Below, in pieces: positions 22,681-34,486 of a stretch of DNA of 64,000 bases; the stretch's first letter is position 1, and each line of letters starts with the position of its first letter. This DNA comes from Dugong dugon (taxonomy: Eukaryota; Chordata; Mammalia; Sirenia; Dugongidae). The DNA is taken from contig CM057462.1 of assembly GCA_030035585.1 (NCBI GenBank), forward strand, positions 140,146,734-140,210,733, written 5' to 3'. A program made the translations under genes and the position numbers. The notes below the pieces were generated by a model. The model searched no databases and was not told the DNA's origin. It worked only from the letters and a program-made list of their open reading frames with translations.

Positions 22681-22972
22681 CCCTTCTTTAGAGTTAGTAA
22701 GTATAGCACACACTCAAGGAGAGGGGAATCAGGCTCAATCTTCTATAGGGAGCAGTATCAATAAATTTATGAATGTATTTTAGAACACTACACCAGCTAT
22801 CAAGAAATGAGAAATAAAACAATAATAAAATATCATGTTACCTAATAAATTGCAAACGTAGGAAAAATTATTAATACCTAGTGTTGGCTAGATACTGGCA
22901 AAAATGAAAGTACTGCGTTTCTAGAGAAGAATTTGTCAAAACCCCGAGAAACAGGCTTACTCTTTGACAAAG
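22681..22972. other. AT-rich sequence, nothing recognised
   Basis: No supported gene or repeat. Confidence 0.55.
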
Positions 22973-23100
22973 CACAGCTGCTAACCAAAAAGCTGGCAAT
23001 TTGAATCCAACAGCCGCTCCTTGGAAACCCTGTGGGGCAGCTGTGCTCTGTCCTATAGGGTTGCTAAGAATTGACTTGGCAGTAACGGGTTTGGTTTTCT
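22973..23100 (+). mobile_element. AfroSINE, short form, 5'-truncated
   Basis: It begins at ACAGCTGCTAACCAAAAAGC, so the A-box end is missing. The B-box region, GGAAACCCTGTGGGGCAGCT and the AACGGGTTTGGTTTTC tail are present. It forms an inverted pair with the next SINE. Confidence 0.88.
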
Positions 23101-23138
23101 TTGGTCCTATAATAAGAAGGAAAGCATGTTGATAATAA

Positions 23139-23300
23139 ACAAAAAAACCTGTGGCCTTCAAGTCAATTCTGACTCATAGTGACCCTATAGGACAGAGTAG
23201 AACAGTCCCAGGAGGTTTCCAAAGAGCGCCTGGTAGATTTGAACCGCCAACCTTTTAGTTAGCAGCCATAGCTCTTAACCACTACTCCACCAGGCTTTCC
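23139..23300 (-). mobile_element. AfroSINE, short form, minus strand
   Basis: AACAAAAAAACCTGTGGCCT through TAGGACAGAGTAGAACAGTC and AGCAGCCATAGCTCTTAACC to CCACCAGGCTTTCC. Only about 38 bp separates it from the oppositely oriented copy on its left. Confidence 0.9.
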
Positions 23301-24624
23301 ACAATGACAATAGGGTAGGCATTTTGATTTGATGGTAGGCTCCTGGGTCCCCGAATGAATTCATGAAGTTGAACAGCTAACCTGCTAACAACAGACTGTT
23401 ACCTGAGAATAAAAGCAATATGCACTGTTCTTTAACCAACTGAATTGCTAACTCTGTTTTGTTTTTGTTTCCTTACAACAGATTAGACTTCTGTTCTAAG
23501 TATCTTAATGAGAGAGAATTTGAGAATTTAAAAAGGATAGAAAAATTTAGTACTAGTACTATCAAGAATTTGATCGGAAATAAGCAATCTATGAATTCCA
23601 ATATTCCGAACAGCTCTGAGAACTTTTCTTCTGCTGCTATTCTATTAGGTCTTTTATCCTTGTAGGTTAAGTGAGTTGTGTTGGTGACATAGGGCCAGAG
23701 ATTGTCAAGGTAGACACTTCTGTAAAACAAGAGAGATTTCTGCTTCTAGTAATTTGTGAACTGAATAAACTGAAGGCAATTCTCGTGGTGGGGGAAGAAA
23801 TCCTTGTGAGTGCGAAAATAAATAAATAAATAAATAACCAAGAGCTTTTTTATGACTATCTAAACTTGAATTAGAGATTAGGGAAATGAAAACATGTGGC
23901 CTACGTTTGACCAACAGCAACTGTTGAGACTGAGGGGGAGTTGCCAGATTTAAAACATAGAGGCTTGGTTTTGACTATGCATATAGCACAGATGAGTAGG
24001 CTTTGCATGAAATAAGTAGAAGAGATTGTTATAAAAATACAAGATAGACCTCTAAAACTATACTCTCAAAGAAATAATAGGTAAGAAAAATGACCTAAGT
24101 AAATCATAATTCTTAAATTCAGGACTATGTCAAAGAAGCCTTGAAATTTAAATAGGTACTATCTTTGAGTTTCAATAACCATCAAATAGAAATTTTAACA
24201 TAACAATACATCCTGTGTGGGTAATAAGCCTTCAGGAGCCTATAGAAGTAAATCTAATACTTCCTGGAGAGACAAACTCTCCACTTAGGCTATGCAGGAT
24301 TCTCTTAATTAAAGCCTGCTAAAAATAGCTTTGTAATCCAAAATTATGTCAACACATGAAAGCAAAAAATCCACCATGAGTGCAAGATAAAACAAAAAGC
24401 ACAAGTGACTTTATTAAAGACATCACAATAGAAATAAAGCACATTAAAAAAAATAAAAGATGACACAGTAAAAATTTCCAGGCATATTTTTAAAGACAAT
24501 TAAAATTCCAGAAATTCCATGTATGTTTATTGAAATAAAAAAGTATGAATAAAAAAAATTAAAAACACCAGAAGAAAAAATCGTAAACTGAAAAGATAAA
24601 ATCAAAACATGAAAAAAAAAAAAT
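23301..24624. other. AT-rich sequence with a (AAAT)n microsatellite
   Basis: No gene seen. A short (AAAT)5-6 run lies at about 23814-23837. Minus-strand and plus-strand frames at 23459-23920 overlap each other and show no domain. Confidence 0.6.
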
Positions 24625-25150
24625 GAGACATCATCAGTCTGAGACCAGAAGAACTAGATGGTGTCTGGCTACCACCAGTGAACGTCCTGACAGGGAACAC
24701 AACAGAGGGTCCCTGATGGAGCAGTAGAACGATGGGATGCAGAACTCAAATTCTAGTAAGAAGACCAGACTTAACGGTCTGACTGAGACTGGAGGCACCC
24801 TGGAGAGCATGGCCCCTGGACTCTTTATCACCCCAGAACTAAAACAATTTCCGAGGCCAACTCTTCAGACAGGGATTGGACAGAACTGTGGGACATAAAG
24901 TGATAACTTGTGAAGAATGTGCCTCTTAGTGAAGAAGATACAAGAGACCAAGGGGGCAGCTTCTGTCCAGAGGTGAGATGGGAAGGCAGAGAGAGTTAGG
25001 AGCTGGTTGAATGTTAATGGGGAATCAGGGGTGGAGGGCAGGTGTGTGCTGTTGCAGAATGGGATGAGTGGTTGGGGGTCTAATAACAATGTATGTAAAA
25101 AAAAATTTTTTCTGTACAGGAAACTAACTTGAAAAAAAAAAGAGAGACAT
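24625..25150 (+). mobile_element. 5'-truncated L1 tail
   Basis: A LINE-1 3' UTR fragment (about 24632-25143) is homologous to 42455-42935, from CATCAGTCTGAGACCAGAAG to the A-rich end. GAGACAT flanks both sides (24625-24631 and 25144-25150). That word also occurs in the L1 itself, so the duplication is only suggestive. There is no ORF2 sequence. Confidence 0.85.
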
Positions 25151-25174
25151 ATTGATTTTTTTTTTTCCTTCTAC

Positions 25175-25359
25175 TGCTTCTCTGGTGGAGCCCAGGTGGC
25201 GCAGTGGTTAAGAGTTCAGGCTGTTAACCAAAAGGTTGGCAGTTCTAAACTACCAGCCACTCCTTGGAAACTCTATGAGGCAGCTCTAGTCTGTCCTATA
25301 AGTTCTCTGTGAGTCAGAATCCACTCCACAGCAATGTGTTTGGTTTTTGGTTTGCTTCT
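25175..25359 (+). mobile_element. AfroSINE, short form, with 7-bp duplication
   Basis: GGAGCCCAGGTGGCGCAGTG gives the clearest A-box-like sequence in the window. The tail is GCAATGTGTTTGGTTTTTGG. TGCTTCT flanks it at 25175-25181 and 25353-25359. Confidence 0.92.
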
Positions 25360-25705
25360 ATGCTGCTTATGTGCTCCCCATTACTACTCCCCCAGGTTAA
25401 CCTGTCTGTCCGCAGAGTGCTTTCTGCTAGAATGTGTATGCAAGGAGAGGCCTGCTATGAAACATCAGCTGTCTATTAAGTAGCAGAGGATGTATAGGCA
25501 AGACATATGACTCCAAAGTTGTTTTCAAAGACAAATATAAGCCCTTAACTGGAATCACTAGATATGTAAGCATGAAGAAAGACAAAAATGAACAAATGGA
25601 AAATCTGATTCCAAGTAAAACAAATATAATTTGAAGAACAAAAGGCAGTTTTAAGAAAATTCTAATCAGTATCACCAGAAAATTAAAGAAGTTATGCCAC
25701 ACATA
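25360..25705. other. Sequence with nothing recognised
   Basis: No supported gene or repeat. A minus-strand 105-residue frame at 25427-25744 is hydrophobic by composition and runs into the neighbouring RTE. Confidence 0.55.
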
Positions 25706-26496
25706 AAATGAGAACATTGTTGTTAAATTGTTGTTAGGTGCCATTGAGTCAGTTACGACTCATAGCACACCTATGGACAACAGAACGAAACTCTGCCCAG
25801 TCTTGTGCCATCCTCACAATCATTGTTATTCTTGAGCCCATTGTTGCAGCCACTGTGTCAAACCATCTCATTGAGGATCCTCCTCTTTTTCGCTGACCTG
25901 TTCTTTACCAAGCATGATGTTCTTCTCCAGGGAGGGATCGCTCCTGACAACATGTCCAAAGAATGTAAGAAATAGTCTGGCCATCCTTCCTTCTAAGGAC
26001 GATTTATATTGTAGTTCTTCCAAGACAGACCTGTTCGTTCTTTTGGCAGTCCATGGTATATTCAATATTCTTTGCCAACACCACGATTCAAAGGTGTCAA
26101 TTCTTCTTTTGTGTTCTTTTCGCTGTCCAGCTTTTGCATGCATATGAGGCGACTGAAAACACCATGGCTTGGGTCAGGCGCACCGTAGTCCTCAAGGTGA
26201 CATCTTTGCTTTTCAACACTTTAAAAAGGTCTTTTGTAGCAGATTTGCCCAATGCAATGCGTCTTTTGATTTCTTGAATGCTGATCTCACGGGTGTTGAT
26301 TGTAGATTCAAGTAAAATGAAATCCTTGACAACTTCAATCTTTTCTCCATTTATCATGATGTTATTTACTGGTTCAGTTGTAAGGATTTTTATTTTCTTT
26401 ATGTTGAGGTGTAATCAATACTGAAGGCTGTGGTCTTTGATCTTCATCAGTAAGTGCTTCAAGTCCTCTTCACTTTCACCAAGCAAATGGGAACAT
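25706..26496 (-). mobile_element. 5'-truncated RTE (BovB-like), minus strand, with target-site duplication
   Basis: The element at 25718-26484 lies between AAATGAGAACAT (25706-25717) and AAATGGGAACAT (26485-26496), 11 of 12 identical. The 3' end (left) has AATTGTTGTTAGGTGCCATT. Minus-strand pieces at 26143-25868 (KEHKRRIDTFESWCWQRIL) and 26357-26097 (DLFKVLKSKDVTLRTTVRL) encode the C-terminal part of the RTE protein, broken by frame changes. The catalytic YADD codons lie beyond the truncation. Confidence 0.93.
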
Positions 26497-26520
26497 AAGG
26501 CTAAGAAAAGAAAGCAATTA

Positions 26521-27092
26521 AGAGGAGCCCTGCAAGATGGCGCTCTAAGCAGAAGCACCACGCTGTCCCTCCATAGCAAAGATCCGAAAAACTAAGCCAA
26601 ACAGAGAATCAACAATCCTGAAACCCTACAACATCAAATGAAGAGATAAAGAACTCAGCCAAACACCAAACGGAGTGAGAATACTGAAAGAGAATGGAGA
26701 GCCAAGAGAGATTCCTGCAGAAGTCCCCTACCAGCTAACGCAGCGTGGATCCACCATCTTGGACTCCTATCGGAGACCAGCAAACGGGAGAATGGGAGAG
26801 CAGCCTCGCAGAGCGTCCAGCAGGAGACGGAACGGCCGCTTAGCTTCACACATAACCATCTCCCCGCTGCATCCTGCTTACCTGCACCGTGCACTTGAAA
26901 TCACACCACCAAGCTGTGCAGATACGCCCTATTGGAACCTGCCCAGCACTGACTACTGACTGTCCTGGTGGCTGCAGTGAGTGCCACAAACAACCCGTCC
27001 CAGTGGCTCCTATTCAGCTAGACCTGCCCAGCTGTACCACAAGGACGAAACAAAAAAATCTACAATCAATAAATGAGAGAAATATCTACTGA
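26521..27092 (+). promoter_or_regulatory. L1 'A' 5' UTR (internal promoter region)
   Basis: This 572-bp, relatively GC-rich leader precedes ORF1. CAAGATGGCG at about 26533-26542 matches the YY1-binding core (AAGATGGC) that sits at the start of human L1 and helps position transcription. Here the match is seen, and binding is inferred. An open frame (26675-26959, 94 residues) in the leader has no recognised domain and is probably incidental. Confidence 0.7.
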
Positions 27093-28143
27093 ATGGCCCA
27101 AAAACAGCAAACAATATCAAAAAATTTACAAAAACAAGACAAGATGGCTCCAATAGGTGTCCAAATTAAAACACTAGATAACTCTCCTGTGGAAGAAAAT
27201 GCACTAGAAGTACCTGATAGGGAACTCAAATCACTAATACTCGGAATATTCCAAGAACTGAGGCAAAAAGCTGACAAACATGAGGAAAAAATAGACAAAT
27301 TTATGGAAAATACAGACAAAAAATTGGAAGAATTCAGGAAGATGATGCAGGAACAAAATGCCAAAATAAATTCACAACTCGAAATTATACAAAAACAACA
27401 ATTAGAAATCCAAAAGATAAACAACAAAATTTCAAAAATGGATGATGTCATAGAAGGGCTGAGAAGGAGATTTGAAACCGTAGAAGACAGGCTCAGTGGA
27501 ACTGAAGACAAACACTTGGATACAACTCTGTTTGAGGAAAACTCAGAAAAAAGAACAAAGAAAAATGAAGAGACCCTGAGAGTTCTGTGGGACACAATTA
27601 AAAGCAAAAACTTATGAGTGATTGGCATCACAGAACAGGGGGAGAAAACAGAAAACACAAAGAAGATCACTGAGGAACTGCTGACAGAAAACTTTCCCAA
27701 TATCATGAAAGATGAAAAGATGGCCATCCAAGAAGCTCAACGAACCCCATATAGAAGAGACCCCAAAAGAAAATCACCAAGACATATCATATTCACACTC
27801 GCCAAAACTAAAGACAAACAAAGAATCCTGAAAGCAGCTCATGAAAAACAAGAAGTCACATACAGAGGAGAAACAATAAGACTAAGCTCAGATTATTTGG
27901 CAGAAACCATGCAGGCAAGAAAGCAATGGGATGACATATATAAAATCTTGAAAGAAAAAAATTGTCAGCCAAAAAATAATATATCCGGCAAAACTCTCGT
28001 TCAAATTTGATGGTGAAATTAGGTCATTTCCAGATAAACAGAAACTAAGGGAATATGCAAAAGTCAAACCAAACTTACAAGAATTATTAAAGGGAGTTCT
28101 TCGATCTGAGGACAAACAGCTTCAGCCCTCAGTCAGGACCTAG
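27093..28143 (+). pseudogene. L1 'A' ORF1 (RNA-binding chaperone), one nonsense codon and one frameshift
   Basis: ORF1p coats L1 RNA as trimers. The frame from ATG 27093 begins MAQKQQTISKNL. Residues of about 40-130 are Lys/Glu/Gln-rich with heptad character (coiled coil), followed by an RRM-like region (LRVLWDTIKSKNL) and a C-terminal domain (RHIIFTLAKTKDKQRIL; RLSSDYLAETMQARKQWDDI). Codon 175 is TGA (27615-27617). In L1 'B' the same site is also TGA, after AACCTA, where an arginine CGA is expected, so a CpG change is likely. One extra A near 27969-27975 shifts the frame before the end at TAG 28141-28143. The reconstructed length is about 350 codons, normal for L1 ORF1. Confidence 0.93.
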
Positions 28144-28565
28144 GACGCAGGTTCATACGAACCAGATACCATTCTAGGAAATGAACTACTGAGGACTATC
28201 CAAAACCAAAAGAAATACAACAGGGAATCAGACCAATCAATCAAAGGATGACAACAACATCAAAACAATGAAAGGGAACAAACGGCATAGGTATAGAACC
28301 TTCTAACGGAGAAGAAGGCAAGGTGATACCAAGTAAGGGTAGACTGCTTCAAACTTAGAAAGATAAGGGTAAAATTCATGGTAACCACAAAGAAAGTTAA
28401 CAAACCAACTCATAAAAATAAAGACGAAAAACATACAGTCTAAGCAAAAACAAAAACTACAAAAACTAAAGAAATGAACACAAAATCCACAAACAAAAGT
28501 AACTCAGCACAAGAGAGTAAGAAGAACAAAGAAAAATTCAGAACCACAAAAAAAAGCACTACAAA

Positions 28566-31500
28566 ATGACAGCAACAAACTTCCATCTATCAATAATTAC
28601 CCTGAATGTAAATGGACTCAATGCACCCATAAAGAGACGGAGAGTGGCAGAATGGATAAGAAAACAGGATCCATCAATATGCTGTCTACAAGAGACACAC
28701 CTTAGAAACAAAGATGTGAATTTATTAAAAATCAAACGTTGGAAAAAAATATATCAAGCTAACAACTACCAAAAAAGAGCAGGAGTGGCAATTCTAATAT
28801 CAGATAAAATAGACTTTAAAACAGAATTTACTATAAAAGACAAAGAAGGACACTATATAATGATTAAGGGGATGATCCATCATGAAGACATAACCATAAT
28901 AAACATCTACGCACCCAATGACAGGGCTCCAAAATACATAAAAAAGACTCTAACAGCACTGAAAAGAGAAATTGACAGTTCCACAATAATAGTAGGAGAC
29001 TTCAACACACCACTCTCCATAAAGGACAGAACAACTAAGAAGAAACTCAGCAAAGATACAGAAGACCTAAAGGACACAATCAGCCAACTGGACCTCATAG
29101 ACATATATAGAACAATCCACCCAACCGCTGCAAAATACATTCTTTTCCAATGCACAAAGAACATTCTCCAAAATAGACCACATCTTAGGCCACAGAGCAA
29201 TCCTCAACAAGATCCAAAACGTTGAGATAATTCACTGTATCTTCTCTGACCACAATGCCATCAAGGTAGAAATTAACACTAGAAAGAGCAACGAAAAAAA
29301 ATCAACTACATGAAAACTGAATAATACCCTGCTTACACATCACTGAGTAATAGAAAAAATCAGAGATGGAATCAAAGAATACCTTGAATCAAATACAAAT
29401 GAAAACACATCATACCAAAACCTTTGGGACACAGCAAAGGCAGTCCTCAGAGGACAATTTATAGCAATAGATGCACACAACAAAAAAGAAGAAAGGGACA
29501 AATTCAAAACATTAACTACAGAACTCAAACAAATAGAAAGAAAACAGCAAAAAAACCTACAACCACCGGAAGAAAGGAGATAGTAAAGATCAGAGCAGAA
29601 ATAAATGAAATAGAGAACAGAAAAACAATAAAAAGAATCAACAAAACCAAAAGTTGGTTCTTTGAAAGAATCAACAAAATCGACAAACCACTGGCCAGAC
29701 TGACAAAAGAAAAACAGCAGAGGGCACAGATAACCCAAATAAGAAATGAAATGGGGGACATTACAACAGACCCAACCGAAATAAAAAGGATTATAACAGA
29801 ATATTATGAAAAACTATATTCCAACAAATTTGAAAACCTAGAGGAAATGGACAAATTTCTAGAAACACACGGCCTACCCAAACTACAACAAAGTGAGATT
29901 GAAAATCTGAACAGACCCATAACAGGAGAAGAGATTGAAAAGGTAATAAAAAAAACTCCCAACCAAAAAAAGCCCTGGCCCAGGTGGCTTCATTGGAGAA
30001 TTCTACAAAACATTTACAGAAGAGCTTGTACCAGTTCTACTCAAGCTATTTCAGACCATAGAAGAGGAAGCAACACTTCCGAATTCATTCTATGAAGCCA
30101 GCATAATGCTGATACTGAAACCAGGAAAGACATCCCAAAAAAAGAAAATTACAGACCAATATCTCTCATAAATATAGATGCAAAAATTCTGAACAAAATT
30201 CTAGCCAATAGAATTCAGTATCATATCAAAAAAATAATACACCATGACAAAGTAAGGATTCATACCAGGTATGCAAGGATGGTTTAACATTAGAAAATCC
30301 ATTAACGTAATTCACCACATAAATAAAAGGAAAGGAAAAAATCACATGATCATCTCAATTGACACAGAAAAGGCATTTGACAAAGTCCAACACCCATTCC
30401 TGATAAAAGCTTTCAATAAAATAGGTATAGAAGGGAAATTTCTCAACATAATAAAGGGCATCTATGCAAAACCAACAGCCAACATCATTCTTAATGGAGA
30501 GAGGCTGAAAACATTCCCCTTGAAAACAGGAACAAGACAAGGTTGCCCTTTATCACCACTCCTATTTAACATTGTGCTCGATGTTCAAGCTAGAGCAATA
30601 AGGCAAGAGAAAGAAATAAAGGGCATCCAAATTGGTAATAAAGAATTTAAACTCTCCCTGTTTGCAGATGACATGATACTATACATAGAAAACCCTAAAG
30701 ACTCCATGAGAAATCTACTGGAACTAATAGAAAGATTCAGCAGAGTAGCAGGATACAAGATAAACTTTCAAAAATCAGTTGGATTCCTACACACCAGTAA
30801 AGAGAACGATGAAAAGGAGATCAGGAAATCAATACCATTTTCAATAGCCCCTAAAAAGATAAAATACTTAGGAATAAATCTGACCAGGAATGTAAAAGTC
30901 CTATACAAAGAAAACTACAAAACACTGCTGCATGAAACCCAAAGGGATCTACATAAATGGAAAAACATACCATGCTCATGGATAGGCAGACTCAACATTG
31001 TGAAAATGGTAATTCTACCTAAAGCAATTCACAAATACAATGCAATCCCGATCCAAATACCAGCAACATTCTTCAAAGAGATGGAAAAACTAATTATTAA
31101 CTTTATATGGAAAGGGAAGAAACCCCGAATAAGTAAAGCACTACTGAAGAAGAAGAATAAAGTTGGAGGACTCACACTACCTGACTTGAGAACCTACTAT
31201 ACAGCTACAGTACTCAAAACAGCCTGGTACTGGTACAACAACAGGGACATTGACCAATGGAACAGAATTGAGAACCCAGATGTAATCCATCCACCTACAA
31301 TAACCTGATTTTTGACAAGGGCCCAAAGTCCATCAAATGGAGAAAAGACCATCTTTTTAACAAATGGTGCTGGCAAAACTGGATATCCATTTGCAGAAAA
31401 ATGAAACAGGACCCATACCTCACACCGTATACAAAAACTACTTCAAATTGGATCAAAGACCTGAATATAAAGCCTAAAACTATAAAGTTCATAGAAGAAA

Positions 31501-32386
31501 AAATAGGACCAACACTTCAGGCCTTAATACATGGCATTAACAGGATACAAACCATAACCATCAACACAAAAAACCCAACAGATAAACTAGATAACTGGGA
31601 TCTTCTAAAAATCAAACACTATGCTCTTCAAAAGACTTCACCAAAAGAGTCAAGAGAGAACCTACAGACTGGGAAAAAATTTTTGGACAGTACAAGTCAG
31701 ACAAAGGTCTAATCTCCATAATCTACAAGAAAATCCAACACCTCTACAACAAAAAGAGAAATAATCCTATCAAAAAATGGGCAAAGGAAATGAACAGACA
31801 CTTCACCAAAGAAGACATTCAAATGACCAACAGACACATGAGGAAATGCTCACTTTCACTAGCCATTAGAGAAATGCAAATTAAAACCACAATGAGATAC
31901 CATCTCACCCAGGCATTAGTGGCATGAATCAAAAATACTGGAAATAACAAATGTTAGAGTGGCTGCAGGGAGATGGGAACTCTTATACACTGCTGGTTGG
32001 AATGCAAAATGATACAACCATTTTGGAAAATGATATGGCGTTTCCTCAGAAAGCTAGAAATAGACATACCATTCGATCCAACAATCCCGTTCCTAGGAAT
32101 ATATCCTAGAGAAATAAGAGTTGTCAGTCGAATAGACATATGCACACCTATGTTCATGGTAACATTGTTCACAATAGCAAAACGATGGAAACAACGTAGG
32201 TGCCCATCAACAGATGAATGGGTAAACAAACTATGGTACATACACACAATGGAGTACTATGCAACGAGAAAGAACAACAATGAATCTGTGAAGCATCTCA
32301 TAACATGGATGAAACTGGAGGACATTATGCTGAGTGAAATAAGTCAATCACAAAAGGACAAATATTGTATGAGACCTCTATTGTAA
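28566..32386 (+). pseudogene. L1 'A' ORF2 (endonuclease and reverse transcriptase), frameshifted
   Basis: ORF2p nicks the target and reverse-transcribes L1 RNA. From ATG 28566, residues 1-190 give the APE-type endonuclease with TLNVNGLNAP, LQETHL and VGDFNTPLS. SDHNAIKVEI near 29247 completes it, but in another frame. The reverse transcriptase at 30271-31308 has [25 protein letters not shown] and the catalytic FADD (30661-30672). 31973-32386 carries the C-terminal GTLIHCWLECKMIQPFWK cysteine segment and ends CMRPLL-stop. At least five frame changes separate these parts (around 29150, 29550, 29975, 30250 and 31300), plus others before 31973. Total span is 3,821 bp, near the usual 1,270-1,280 codons. 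Confidence 0.95.
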
Positions 32387-33547
32387 AAACCCATGAAAAA
32401 ATTCACATACAAAACGTAACAATCCTTATTGGTTACCAGGGATGGGAGGGGGGGGGGGAAATACTAAATAGGCAATAGATAAGTGGTATCTTGGGTGAGA
32501 GGTGAGACAGTACACAGTACAAGGGAAACTACACAACCTGCACAAGGAAAGGTCATGGAGGCCCCATGGACACACTGAAACTCCCCGAGGGACTGAGTTG
32601 TTGGACGGAGGTCTCTGGGGACCATGGTCTCGAGGAACATCTAGCTCAATTGGCATGACACTACTTATAAAGATAACGCTCTACATTCTACCTTGGTAAG
32701 TAGTGTCTGGGGTCTTAAAAGCCTGTGAGCGGCCATCTAAGATATTACACTGGTCTCATCCCTTCGGGAGCAAGGGAGAATGAAGAGAACAGGATACAAC
32801 GAAAAGATTAGTCCAAAGGACTAATTGTCCACAGCTACCAAGACCTCCACCGGACTGAGTCCAGTATAGCTAGATGGTGCCCGGCTACCACCGCTGACTG
32901 CTCTGACCAGGATCACAACAGAGGGTTCTGGACAGAGCTGGAGAAGGATGTAGAGCATAATTTTAACTTACAAAAAAGAAAAAAAAGACCAGATTTACTC
33001 ACCTAAAGGAGACTGGAGAAAACTCGAGAGTATGGCCCCCAGACACCCTTTCAGCTCAGAGGTGAAGTTACCTCCGAGGTTCACCGTTCAGCCTGGGAGT
33101 GGACAGCCCAGTAAAACTAAATGAGACTAACGAGGTACAGGAGTCCAGTGACAAGGGCCAGAAGGCAGAGGGGGAGTAGGAAGCTGATGATAGGGAACAC
33201 AAAGTTGAGTATGGATACTGTTGATGTGTTGTGAGATTGTTAACCATTGTTATAGGGCAACATTTGTAGTAACTGTTAAATGGGAGGCTATTTTGTCCTG
33301 TAAGCCTTGAGAATGGCAGCACAATTGGAAGAACATAGTCAATGTCACTTAAATGTGTACGTAAAAAGTTTTGAAATGGTGTATCTTTGGTTATGTGTAT
33401 TTTCACAAAAAAAACAAAAAAGCTGAGAATTCAGAGGGTTAAAATGTTGTGGGGTTGTTAACCAAAGTCATAAAACAGCATGTGTACTACTGTTACATGA
33501 GAAACTGTTTGTTCTGTAAGCCTTCACCTAAAGTACAATAAAATATT

Positions 33548-33570
<23 letters not shown>
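32387..33570 (+). other. L1 'A' 3' UTR with G-run and repeated end module
   Basis: The 3' UTR contains TTGGTTACCAGGGATGGGAG followed by an 11-G run (32448-32458). Near its end two related modules occur. One at about 33220-33310 has GATTGTTAACCATTG, then TGTCCTGTAAGCCTTGAG. The other at about 33448-33530 has GGTTGTTAACCAAAG, then TGTTCTGTAAGCCTTCAC. Between them is a stretch like the old L1MA end (GGTGTATCTTTGGTTATGTG and an A-rich run). The polyadenylation signal AATAAA lies at about 33537-33542. Confidence 0.8.
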
Positions 33571-33581
<11 letters not shown>

Positions 33582-33588
33582 GCAATTA

Positions 33589-33951
33589 GAAAACATGGAC
33601 TAGTTCTACAAAAACAAGAATAAAATATTCAAAATTCAACTAGCAGAAGCACTGGAAGCTAAGGTTAAGAAAACATCTTGGAATATAGACTAGAAAGACA
33701 AATAGAAAATATAGAATAAAAAAGAAGGGATATAAAAGATCAATTCAAGAGTTTCAAAATACAACTAATATTGATTATTGAGAGATTGGAGGAAAGGAAA
33801 TTATTTTTTTAAGTACAAAAAAATTAAAGAAAATATTTCAGTCAATGAGACCAAAGGCCTGTACCCAGACACATATTCATGAGAATTTAGAACATCACAC
33901 ATAAAAAGAAGATGCAAAGATTCCAGAGGAAGAAAAAAACAAAACTGGGTT
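33589..33951. other. A-rich sequence, nothing recognised
   Basis: No supported gene or repeat. Confidence 0.55.
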
Positions 33952-34148
33952 ATCCACTCCACCATATGTACCATAACCATTGCTGTCGAGTCAATTCCGA
34001 CTCATAGTGACCCTGTAGAACACAGTAGAACTGCCCCATAGGGTTTCCAAAGAGTGGCTGGTGGATTCGAACTGCTGACCTTTTAGTTAGCAACCAAGCT
34101 CTTGACCACTACAACACCAGGGCTCCCATCCACACCACAGAGAATAGT
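33952..34148 (-). mobile_element. AfroSINE, short form, minus strand, with duplication
   Basis: The SINE lies at about 33963-34137, from CCATAACCATTGCTGTCGAG to ACACCAGGGCTCCC. Flanks ATCCACTCCAC (33952-33962) and ATCCACACCAC (34138-34148) match at 10 of 11 positions. Confidence 0.93.
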
Positions 34149-34295
34149 AACTGATCTGTGTATCTGTATAACCTTAGGTCACCCTGATTGTTCTTGACCA
34201 TTTACCAGCTGAAAATGCTTGCTTCATCTGTGAAAACAGAAATTAGTAAAGAAGTCAATAGTAAAGCATGGTATAGAAAGACTCAAAATATTTTA

Positions 34296-34486
34296 TCCTT
34301 ATAATAAATAAAACCAAAACTAAACCTCTTGCCGTCAAGTCGATTCTGATTCATAGTGACCTATAAGACGGAATAGAACTGCCCCAAAGGGTTTCTAAGG
34401 AGCAGCTGGTGGATTCGAACTGTTGATCTTTTGGTTAGCAGCCAAACTTTTAACCACTGCACCACCAGGGCTCCTTATGATAAATA
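34296..34486 (-). mobile_element. AfroSINE, short form, minus strand, with 15-bp duplication
   Basis: The SINE lies at about 34311-34471, from AAACCAAAACTAAACCTCTT to CACCACCAGGGCTC. TCCTTATAATAAATA (34296-34310) and TCCTTATGATAAATA (34472-34486) differ at one base. Confidence 0.95.

Larger units (their letters stand above)
26503..33588 (+). mobile_element. Full-length LINE-1 'A' with perfect 18-bp target-site duplication
   Basis: 26521-33570 (about 7.05 kb) is flanked by identical AAGAAAAGAAAGCAATTA at 26503-26520 and 33571-33588. The order is 5' UTR (26521-27092), ORF1 (27093-28143), spacer (28144-28565), ORF2 (28566-32386), and 3' UTR with AATAAAATATT and poly(A). It starts GAGGAGCCCTGCAAGATGGC, like the GGAGCCAAGATGGC start of other mammalian L1s. 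It is complete in structure but not in coding capacity. It inserted only 6 bp from the end of the RTE target duplication on its left. Confidence 0.97.

Noticed and set aside
27086..27727. 213-residue open frame on the minus strand
   Set aside because: It is antisense to L1 ORF1 and its Ser/Phe/Leu-rich composition follows from the A-rich coiled-coil coding strand. No domain or start signal was seen.
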